37,885 nucleotides of DNA from Tagaea sp. CACIAM 22H2 (lineage in GTDB: Bacteria > Pseudomonadota > Alphaproteobacteria > CACIAM-22H2). The stretch lies in NCBI GenBank assembly GCA_014444615.1, contig PVXE01000041.1, positions 1-37,885 of the forward strand, given 5' to 3'. The notes under the pieces were generated by a model. It saw only the letters and a program-made list of their open reading frames with translations, was not told the origin of the DNA and made no database searches. Both the position numbers and the translations under genes were made by a program. This document shows, piece after piece, positions 31,707 through 37,885 of the stretch (the first letter of the stretch is position 1; every line of letters starts with the position of its first letter).

Positions 31707-31891
31707 GTGTCGTCTACGGCAAAACGATTCCCGCCGCGAAGCGCACATGGCGTGCGCTCGCCGTCCCGCTGTGGCGCTACGCCGTGCCGTTTATGCTGGC
31801 CCTTACGCTGCTCGACGCGATCGTCTTCCTCGCCCTGAACCAAGCGTTCGGGGTGTGCTACGGCGCGTTCGCGTGGCTCGGCGTCTGTTAG
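31703..31891 (+). CDS. 62-aa membrane protein of unknown function
   Basis: A small hydrophobic protein whose ATG overlaps the FemAB-like stop (ATGA). Residues about 26-48 (YAVPFMLALTLLDAIVFLAL) form a confident transmembrane helix and the last 14 residues (FGVCYGAFAWLGVC) a second hydrophobic stretch with two Cys. The N-terminus KTIPAAKRTWRALAVPLWR is basic, consistent with a cytoplasmic side. I do not recognise it. Coupling to the acyltransferase suggests a membrane partner or anchor. The stop interlocks with that of thrS on the other strand (TTAG). Confidence 0.6.
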   Translation: MSVVYGKTIPAAKRTWRALAVPLWRYAVPFMLALTLLDAIVFLALNQAFGVCYGAFAWLGVC

Positions 31892-33747
31892 GGCGCGACC
31901 GGAATATCCGCGCGCGTGCCCACTTCCGCGGCGATGCGCTCGAACGCTTCCTCGACCGTGACCGCACCCAGATCCTTGCCGGAGCGCAAGCGCAAGGCAA
32001 CCTTGCCCGCTTCGGCTTCCTTGTCGCCGATCACCAGCATGTAGGGGATCTGTTCGATCTGCGCGTTGCGGATCTTCTTCTGCATGCGCTCGGTCGACGC
32101 GTCGATATCGATGCGCACGCCGCCTTCGCCGTTGGGAAGCTGCATATGCGCCAAGCGGCGCGCGACGTCCTTGGCGAAATCGACATGGCGATCGGCAATC
32201 GGAATCATCCGCGCCTGGATCGGCGACAGCCAGGTCGGCAAGCGGCCGGCATAGTTCTCGATCAGGATGCCGATGAAGCGTTCGAACGAGCCCAGGATCG
32301 CGCGGTGGAGCATCACCGGGCGATGCTTGGCGCCATCCTCACCGATATACGAAGCGTCGAGGCGCTCGGGCAGCACGAAATCGACCTGTAACGTGCCGCA
32401 TTGCCAATCGCGGCCGATCGCGTCGCGCAGCACGAATTCGAGCTTGGGCCCATAGAAGGCGCCTTCGCCCGGATTGCGCGTCGTGGCGAGACCGGCGGCG
32501 GACGAACCCTTTTCGAGGGCGCTTTCCGCCTTGTCCCAAATCTCGTCGCTGCCGGCACGTTGCTCGGGCCGGTCGGAGAATTTGACGCGCAGATCGGCGA
32601 AGCCGAAATCCTTGTAGATGTCGCGCAGCAGGTCGCAGAACTTTTGCGACTCGTCGGGGATTTGATCTTCGGTGCAGAAGATATGCGCGTCGTCCTGCGT
32701 GAAGGCGCGCACGCGCATGATGCCGTGCAACGCGCCCGACGGCTCGTAGCGATGGCAGGCGCCGAACTCCGCCATCCGCAGCGGCAGGTCCTTATACGAA
32801 CGCTGGCCGTGGCGGAAAATCTGCACGGCACCCGGGCAGCTCATCGGCTTGATGGCGTAAAGGCGGTCTTCCTCTTCGCCTTCCTTGCCGGGCTTCGCCA
32901 CGAACATCGCGTCGCGATAATTCTCCCAGTGGCCGGATTTTTCCCAGAACACGCGATCGACCAGCTGTGGCGTCTTCACTTCGACATAGCCGTCATTGTC
33001 GAGCTTCGTGCGCATATAGCGCTCGATCGTGCGGAACAGCGTCCAGCCTTTGGGATGCCAGAACACCGTGCCGGGCGCTTCTTCCTGGATGTGGAACAAG
33101 CCCATCGACACGCCCAGCTTGCGATGGTCGCGCTTCTCGGCCTCTTCCAAGCGGAACAGATAGGCTTTGAGGTCGGCCTCGTTCGCCCAGGTCGTGCCGT
33201 AAACGCGCGTGAGCTGCGGATTGCGGTTGTCGCCGCGCCAATAGGCGCCGGCCACGCGCATCAAGCGGAAGGCACCCACTTGACCCGAATGCTCGACATG
33301 CGGGCCCCGGCACAGATCGACGAACTCGCCGAGCTTGTAGAGCGACACGCTCGACACGCCCGCGGCCGGATTCTCGAACAGGTTGGGATCGTCGAGACCC
33401 TTCGCTGCCGTCGAGCCGCGCGACTTCAACAGGTCGAGCAACTCGACCTTGTAGTCTTGGTGCGTCGACTTCATGAACGCGATGGCGTCGTCGATGGCGA
33501 CTTCCTCGCGCACGAAAGGCAGCTTGCGCTCGCGGATGCGGCGCATTTCGGCTTCGATGGCCGGCAGGTCTTCGCTGGTCAGGGGCGTGGGCGTGTGGAT
33601 GTCGTAATAGAAACCATCGGCGATCGCCGGGCCGACGCCCAGCTTCGCTTGCGGATAAAGCTTCGTCACGGCGGCGGCCAGCACATGCGCGCACGAATGG
33701 CGCATACGCTCAAGATCCACCTCCGGCTTGCCCTTCGACCCGTCCAT
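31888..33747 (-). CDS. thrS: threonyl-tRNA synthetase lacking the TGS domain
   Basis: A 619-aa class II synthetase that charges tRNA-Thr. It begins directly with the editing domain: HSCAHVL (His17, His21) and, later, CRGPHVEHSG. The catalytic domain has the zinc ligands Cys in MSCPGAVQIF, His in DDAHIFCTEDQ and His in VMLHRAILGS, with motif 2 around RMAEFGACHRYEPSGALHGI. The anticodon-binding domain follows from about residue 515. The roughly 60-residue N-terminal TGS domain of E. coli ThrRS is absent, and the 100 bases to the divergent rlmB-like gene leave no place for it. It is therefore an N1-less form, known from some other bacteria, not a truncation by a start error. Confidence 0.94.
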   Translation of the reverse strand: MDGSKGKPEVDLERMRHSCAHVLAAAVTKLYPQAKLGVGPAIADGFYYDIHTPTPLTSEDLPAIEAEMRRIRERKLPFVREEVAIDDAIAFMKSTHQDYKVELLDLLKSRGSTAAKGLDDPNLFENPAAGVSSVSLYKLGEFVDLCRGPHVEHSGQVGAFRLMRVAGAYWRGDNRNPQLTRVYGTTWANEADLKAYLFRLEEAEKRDHRKLGVSMGLFHIQEEAPGTVFWHPKGWTLFRTIERYMRTKLDNDGYVEVKTPQLVDRVFWEKSGHWENYRDAMFVAKPGKEGEEEDRLYAIKPMSCPGAVQIFRHGQRSYKDLPLRMAEFGACHRYEPSGALHGIMRVRAFTQDDAHIFCTEDQIPDESQKFCDLLRDIYKDFGFADLRVKFSDRPEQRAGSDEIWDKAESALEKGSSAAGLATTRNPGEGAFYGPKLEFVLRDAIGRDWQCGTLQVDFVLPERLDASYIGEDGAKHRPVMLHRAILGSFERFIGILIENYAGRLPTWLSPIQARMIPIADRHVDFAKDVARRLAHMQLPNGEGGVRIDIDASTERMQKKIRNAQIEQIPYMLVIGDKEAEAGKVALRLRSGKDLGAVTVEEAFERIAAEVGTRADIPVAP

Positions 33748-33847
33748 TGCCCTGAATTCCTTCGACTACGCGGAAAGCCGAGCAAAATAGGCCCGTGCGG
33801 CGTTTCGTGCAACGTTCGGGGCTGGCGGGAAGGGGGTTGGATGCGCT

Positions 33848-34729
33848 ATGCCGGGCGCCGTGACCGGAAAACCTCACCCCAAACGACGCGCGCCGTTCCG
33901 CGGCCCCAAACCGCACGGCGCGCCGCAAGGCCGCGAGGGCGGCCGGCCGAACGCTTCGAGCGACAAGGGCGCGCCGCATCGGCGCGATATCCTGCGCATC
34001 GCCGGTCTGCCGGCGGTCGAAGCCTTGTTCCTGCGCGATCCCACGGCGGTGAAGCGCCTGATCGTCGCGCCCGAAATGGCGCAAGCCGCCAGCGACATGC
34101 TGCGCGAGGCCAATGCGCGCGACATTCCCCATCGCATCGTGCCGCAGGGCGCGCTCGACAAAATGGCGGGCACGGCGCTCAACGGCGGCATCGTCGCGGA
34201 AACCGCGCCGCGCCCGGCCAAGTCCTTCGATTTGGGCCAAGCCCAGGCCTGGGCGCGCAAATGGCATCCGCTGATTATCCTCGACGGGATCGGCAATCCG
34301 CATAATCTCGGCGCCATCGCGCGCACGGCGGCGTTTTTCGGATTGCCGCATCTGGCGATCTCCGACCGCCAGGACCAAGCGGGCCCGTCGGAAGCGGCCT
34401 ATCGCGTCTCCGAAGGCGGGCTCGTCTGGGTCGATCTCTATCGCATCCATCGTTTGCCCGACGTGCTGCGCCGCCTGCGCGATTTCTATGTCGTCGTCGG
34501 CACGGCGCTGGATGGCGCATCGCCCTTGCCGGTCGCCGAACTCGCCAAGGCGCCCAAGCCCGTGTGCCTTGTGCTGGGCAACGAGGAACGGGGCTTGAGC
34601 GCCGAAACCCTCGCGGCGTGCGAGAAGGTCGCGATGCTGCCCGGCTCCGGCCGTGTGCAATCGCTCAACGTCGCCGCGACCGCCGCGATTTTCATGCACG
34701 CGCTGACCGGCGGTTTGCGGCCGAGATAA
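33848..34729 (+). CDS. RlmB-like TrmH/SpoU RNA 2'-O-methyltransferase
   Basis: A 293-aa SPOUT methylase with a basic, Pro/Gly-rich N-terminal tail (1-45), an N-terminal substrate-binding domain (about 48-130: RIAGLPAVEALFLRDPTAVK) and the catalytic knot: DGIGNPHNLGAIARTAAFFG near residue 145, LVLGNEERGLSAETLAACEK near 240, and SLNVAATAAIFMHAL near 273. This is the layout of 23S rRNA G2251 methylase RlmB, though the motif 1 DGIGNPHNLGAI form also fits other TrmH relatives. The ATG has a GGGGG-type site. It opens a rightward run of five closely spaced genes. Confidence 0.85.
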   Translation: MPGAVTGKPHPKRRAPFRGPKPHGAPQGREGGRPNASSDKGAPHRRDILRIAGLPAVEALFLRDPTAVKRLIVAPEMAQAASDMLREANARDIPHRIVPQGALDKMAGTALNGGIVAETAPRPAKSFDLGQAQAWARKWHPLIILDGIGNPHNLGAIARTAAFFGLPHLAISDRQDQAGPSEAAYRVSEGGLVWVDLYRIHRLPDVLRRLRDFYVVVGTALDGASPLPVAELAKAPKPVCLVLGNEERGLSAETLAACEKVAMLPGSGRVQSLNVAATAAIFMHALTGGLRPR

Positions 34730-34749
34730 TTCGTGCCAAAGTGGTGGTC

Positions 34750-35694
34750 ATGCGCAAGATCGCCGCGATTTTCTGTTCGGGAATGCTGACCGCCTGTGCC
34801 GCCGCCGATCTTCCGGCGGTGAACCCGTGCGAGACGTTCGGCAAGGCCTCGCTCGGCGAACCGAATTATCAAAGCAGCGAACTGCCGACGATATTCGGCT
34901 ATACGGGAAAAAGCTTTTACGGCGGCGGTATCCTCGTTCCGGCGCTGACGCCGGTGACCGATGACGCACTCAATGCGGCGCTTGGCGTTACCGAGCCGCA
35001 CGAAGTCTTTTTTGGCGCATCCAATCTCAATTATATGCCCGTCCCGAAAGCCGACGGCGTGCATTTCGCCATGGGGTGGTCCGGTTCGCTCGGCTGCGGC
35101 TATTTCGTGACGTTCCGTTTGCGCGGCGGCACACTCGAAGAATTGCCCGCGCCGGCGTATTCGCCGGAAGATTACTGCCCGGGGCCGGATTTCCGCGTAG
35201 TGTTGATCGACGGGCGGCCCTATCTCGGCGTTTATTTGCGCATGTCGGCCGATCCGGATGCGCCGCGCCGCCGCGTCGGTCGCTATGAATTTCGCGCGAT
35301 CGGCAAGGCTGGCGTTTCGGCCGATCTCGCTTGCGAGGTGACGCTGAATTGGGTCGCGTATCGCGGCTCTTTTTCCGGAACCGGCAAAACCGAAGCAATC
35401 ACCGAATCGTTCGCACCTGTTCTGAAGGCACTCGAAAAGGTACGGGAGGAAATCGCGACAGAGCTGGAGAAATCCGCGCCGAAGCTCGTTCCGCTGTTGA
35501 GCGAATCGGCCCGGGCGATTTCGGACGACGGCAAAACGGTCGAGTTCCGCTTCGAGGGTGTCGACTATGTTCTCGAAACGCAGCAACCGGACGACAGGGC
35601 ACCGCTTTTCACGCTACGACGAAATGACACGGGCGCGCTCATTGACGTCGAAGAATATCGATCCTTCCGTGTCGATGGTTTTGTCGTACGTTAA
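34750..35694 (+). CDS. predicted lipoprotein of unknown function
   Basis: A 314-aa protein with a lipoprotein signal peptide: MRKIAAIFCSGMLTAC, lipobox LTAC with the lipidated Cys16. The mature part is mostly beta-rich with a NPCETF opening, then LGCGYFVTFRLRGG, YLGVYLRM and LACEVTLNW blocks; a helical stretch follows (about 225-255, APVLKALEKVREEIATELEK), then a C-terminal FRVDGFVVR. Layout resembles the secreted protein at 36632. I do not recognise the family. It is 20 bases after the methylase gene and 3 bases before the oxygenase gene. Confidence 0.75.
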   Translation: MRKIAAIFCSGMLTACAAADLPAVNPCETFGKASLGEPNYQSSELPTIFGYTGKSFYGGGILVPALTPVTDDALNAALGVTEPHEVFFGASNLNYMPVPKADGVHFAMGWSGSLGCGYFVTFRLRGGTLEELPAPAYSPEDYCPGPDFRVVLIDGRPYLGVYLRMSADPDAPRRRVGRYEFRAIGKAGVSADLACEVTLNWVAYRGSFSGTGKTEAITESFAPVLKALEKVREEIATELEKSAPKLVPLLSESARAISDDGKTVEFRFEGVDYVLETQQPDDRAPLFTLRRNDTGALIDVEEYRSFRVDGFVVR

Positions 35695-35697
35695 GGC

Positions 35698-36660
35698 ATG
35701 ACCGAAGCCGCACGCGCACCCAAGCCGGGTGAAATTCCGATCATCGATTTGGGCCCCTTGCGCGACGGCAGCGATCCCGCCCGCGTCGCCGCCGAGATTG
35801 GCGCTGCCTGCCGGGGGACCGGCTTCTTCTACGTCGTCAATCATGGCGTGCCGGCATTGATCCGCGACGCGATGCTCGCCGCGGGGCGCGAATTCTTCAA
35901 ATTGCCGGCGGCGGAGAAGGCAAAAACCTCGATCACCCATTCGCGCCATAATCGCGGCTATGTGCCGTTCGAAAGCGAAGCGCTCGATCCCGACCGGCCC
36001 GGCGACGCCAAGGAAGCCTTCAATATGGGCCGCGAATTGGCGCCGGACGATCCCGATCTTCTGGCGGGCAAGCCCTTCCACGGGCCCAATCAATGGCCCG
36101 CGACGCCGCATGATTTCCGCCCGGCTTTGCTGAATTATTTCGACGCGATGCTCGATCTCGGCCAAGACCTGCATCGCGCCTTCGCGCGCGATCTGGGCCT
36201 CGACGAGGATTTCTTCGCCGACAAGATCGACAAGCCGCTGGCGACGTTGCGCCTGCTGCATTACCCGCCGCATCCCGGCGCCTTCGACGGGCGCCAATAT
36301 GGCGCGGCGCCGCACACCGATTACGGCAATGTCACGATCCTGTGGCAGGACGCGGTCGGCGGGTTGGAAGTGCGCGCGCGTTCGGGCGACTGGATCGCCG
36401 CCACGCCCGTCGCCGACAGCTTCGTGTGCAATATCGGCGATTGCCTGATGCGCTGGTCGAACGATGTTTACGTGTCGACGCCGCATCGCGTGGTCAATCG
36501 GTCGGGGCGCGAGCGCTGGTCGGTCGCCTATTTCCTCGACCCCAACGCCGACGCGCCGGTGGTATGTTTGCCGGGCGAACCGGCGCGCTATCCCGACACG
36601 ACCGGGGCCGCGTATCTCAAAGAGCGCCTCGATGCGACGTATTCTTTCCGCCGTACTTAG
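35698..36660 (+). CDS. 2-oxoglutarate/Fe(II)-type oxygenase, isopenicillin N synthase family
   Basis: A 320-aa enzyme of the IPNS/DIOX_N fold. The N-terminal DIOX_N motif is PIIDLGPLRDG near 14 and GFFYVVNHGVP near 42. The iron ligands are His206 and Asp208 (PHTDYGNVTIL) and His263 (STPHRVVN), and the 2-oxoglutarate-binding pair is Arg273-x-Ser275 (RWSVAYF). All are intact. Family members hydroxylate, desaturate or cyclise small molecules, and no substrate can be assigned. It starts 3 bases after the lipoprotein stop and its end overlaps the next gene by 29 bases, implying co-expression. Confidence 0.9.
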   Translation: MTEAARAPKPGEIPIIDLGPLRDGSDPARVAAEIGAACRGTGFFYVVNHGVPALIRDAMLAAGREFFKLPAAEKAKTSITHSRHNRGYVPFESEALDPDRPGDAKEAFNMGRELAPDDPDLLAGKPFHGPNQWPATPHDFRPALLNYFDAMLDLGQDLHRAFARDLGLDEDFFADKIDKPLATLRLLHYPPHPGAFDGRQYGAAPHTDYGNVTILWQDAVGGLEVRARSGDWIAATPVADSFVCNIGDCLMRWSNDVYVSTPHRVVNRSGRERWSVAYFLDPNADAPVVCLPGEPARYPDTTGAAYLKERLDATYSFRRT

Positions 36661-37564
36661 CCTCGCCTTCGCCTCGAACGCCGTCGCGCAAACGCAAAGC
36701 CCGTGCGACACGCTGGCCGAAGCGATCAACAAATCGCAAGCGGCGGGCAAGCCGATGGCCGAGGTCGCGCAGGCGCTGCTCGAAACGCGCAGTGCCTATC
36801 CCGGCATCGTGCTGCCGCGCGCCGAGCCCGCGAATCTGCGTGTCGGCAATGTGCCGTTCAATGCCGAGAATGGCGGGCTATCGCGCGCCGTGCCCTATGT
36901 CACGGGCTTGCGCTTGGCCGAAATGCGCGACGGTAGCTTGCGCTGCCAGCAACTGCGCTTCTATCGCATGGCCGACGGCACCCCACGCGCAACCCGCCAG
37001 ATCGACTTCGACGTCGATACATTCTGTGCGCCCGATACGGCCCGGCTGATGGGGATCGGCGGGCGCGGCTATTTGGCGGGGATTTGGAATGGCCTGTCGA
37101 ACGCGCCGGCGACGATCGGCCTTTATCGCGTGTCGCGCGCCGGGCCGCACGACGCGGTTCATTGCCGCGTGACGATCGAAGCGCAGGTCGAGGGCCGCGT
37201 CGCATCGACCGATACGCCGGATGCCGCCGCCGCCCAGGCGCTGCGCGTACCGATGGCGGAGCTGGAGCGCGTGTTGCCGGAGCTCGCGGGCGCCTTTTTC
37301 CAAGCGGCGGAATGGGCAGCTCCCGGTTTTCAAGAGCGCGAACGCAAATGGCGCCAGCGCGTGCTGGAATTTCCGGCGGGGTCGGGCCGCTATGTCGCGA
37401 CGATGACCGAGGCCGCCGAGGGCCGCCCATCGGACGGAATAGCGATCCGCGTCGCGCGGCTGTTCCCCGAACTCGGCAACCGGGCGCGGGATATCGGCGG
37501 TTTCGTCTATGCCGGCGAAATTCGTTTCGTTCGCGCACTGGCACAGCCCAGCGAACTCCGCTAA
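36632..37564 (+). CDS. secreted protein of unknown function
   Basis: A 310-aa protein with a signal peptide (MRRILSAVLSLAFASNAVAQ, cleavage after AVA). The mature part starts near SPCDTLAEAINK, then a beta-rich region with RGYLAGIWNG, IGLYRVSRAG and HCRVTIEAQVEG, a helical stretch MAELERVLPELAGAFFQ and a C-terminal FVYAGEIRFVR. The order of elements matches the lipoprotein at 34750, though sequence identity is low. The ATG lies inside the end of the oxygenase gene in another frame. I do not recognise the family. A PilZ gene follows 11 bases later. Confidence 0.75.
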   Translation: MRRILSAVLSLAFASNAVAQTQSPCDTLAEAINKSQAAGKPMAEVAQALLETRSAYPGIVLPRAEPANLRVGNVPFNAENGGLSRAVPYVTGLRLAEMRDGSLRCQQLRFYRMADGTPRATRQIDFDVDTFCAPDTARLMGIGGRGYLAGIWNGLSNAPATIGLYRVSRAGPHDAVHCRVTIEAQVEGRVASTDTPDAAAAQALRVPMAELERVLPELAGAFFQAAEWAAPGFQERERKWRQRVLEFPAGSGRYVATMTEAAEGRPSDGIAIRVARLFPELGNRARDIGGFVYAGEIRFVRALAQPSELR

Positions 37565-37575
37565 TTTTGCGGACG

Positions 37576-37885
37576 ATGAGCAACCAATCCTCCGAGCGGC
37601 GCAGCCAGCCGCGCAAGCAAGTCGCGACCGGCACGATGCTGGTGGCCGGTGCCGCCTATGCGGTCGTCGATTGGAGCCGCAACGGCTTCCAGATCCGCGC
37701 CGACAGCGGCTTCGCTGTCGAAGCGCAACCCTTCGAATTCGTGCTGGGCATCCGCGACGCGGCCGGCACGGTCGAAGTGCGCGGGCGGGGCACGGTGGTC
37801 CGGTCCAGCGGCGGAACGGTCGCGGGCACCTGGGAATTGCGCAAACCAGCCGAGCTGTTCGTCGAGGAAATCCTCGCGGCGTTTT
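37576..37885 (+). CDS. PilZ-domain protein, N-terminal part
   Basis: The first 103 codons of a gene running off the right edge. The protein begins MSNQSSERRSQPRKQVATG; the RRSQPR cluster is the c-di-GMP-binding RxxxR motif, and DWSRNGF is the second PilZ motif (D/NxSxxG). A beta-barrel region with VEVRGRGTVVRSSGG follows. It should sense c-di-GMP, and its function depends on what is outside the window. It is probably the fifth gene of the rlmB-like operon. Confidence 0.7.
   Translation, partial: MSNQSSERRSQPRKQVATGTMLVAGAAYAVVDWSRNGFQIRADSGFAVEAQPFEFVLGIRDAAGTVEVRGRGTVVRSSGGTVAGTWELRKPAELFVEEILAAF

Overview
This 37.9 kb window is GC-rich chromosomal DNA, tightly packed with genes. It comes from an alphaproteobacterium, most plausibly of the Rhodospirillales type, although the exact taxon cannot be fixed from the sequence. 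The assignment rests on a CckA-type hybrid kinase (6933-8858) and a GcrA-type cell-cycle regulator (13427-13902), both hallmarks of the class, and on general gene content. I see no tRNA or rRNA gene, CRISPR array, insertion sequence or prophage, and no gene-free stretch longer than about 250 bases.

Layout. 1-5337: start of a CoA-transferase A subunit, a glycerophosphodiester phosphodiesterase overlapping a LysR regulator, a divergent DUF1127/GFA pair, an asparaginase II-quinone oxidoreductase operon, and a short SpoU RNA methylase. 5461-9601: a soluble PAS histidine kinase convergent with cckA, then an XRE regulator. 9626-13902: an ECF sigma/anti-sigma pair, a secreted protein coupled to a HerA-like ATPase, and gcrA, which is interrupted by an apparent -1 frameshift in a C-rich tract. 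13903-21947: a gcrA/corA intergenic region with a perfect DnaA box, corA, an SH3 protein, an Ldh_2 dehydrogenase/TPP-enzyme pair, a KefC-like antiporter behind a perfect 18-bp palindrome, and a second ECF sigma/anti-sigma pair. 22038-26318: ribF with a MaoC hydratase, a Crp/Fnr regulator, a class II aldolase, a low-complexity small protein and an RRM protein. 26326-30699: an apparent operon of two tandem paralogues of unknown function followed by a membrane-anchored hybrid kinase with degenerate kinase and receiver motifs. 30807-37885: a FemAB-like acyltransferase coupled to a 62-aa membrane protein, a threonyl-tRNA synthetase without a TGS domain, and a rightward run of rlmB-like methylase, lipoprotein, 2OG-type oxygenase, secreted protein and a truncated PilZ protein.

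How the genes relate. CckA and GcrA belong to the alphaproteobacterial cell-cycle circuit, and the DnaA box upstream of gcrA fits the known DnaA-gcrA link in Caulobacter. Two sigma/anti-sigma modules suggest envelope-stress control. The best candidate for an undescribed system is the 26326-30699 operon: two related soluble coiled-coil-like proteins co-transcribed with a kinase that looks unable to signal conventionally. Four of the seven convergent gene pairs share exactly four bases at their stop codons, leaving no room for terminators.
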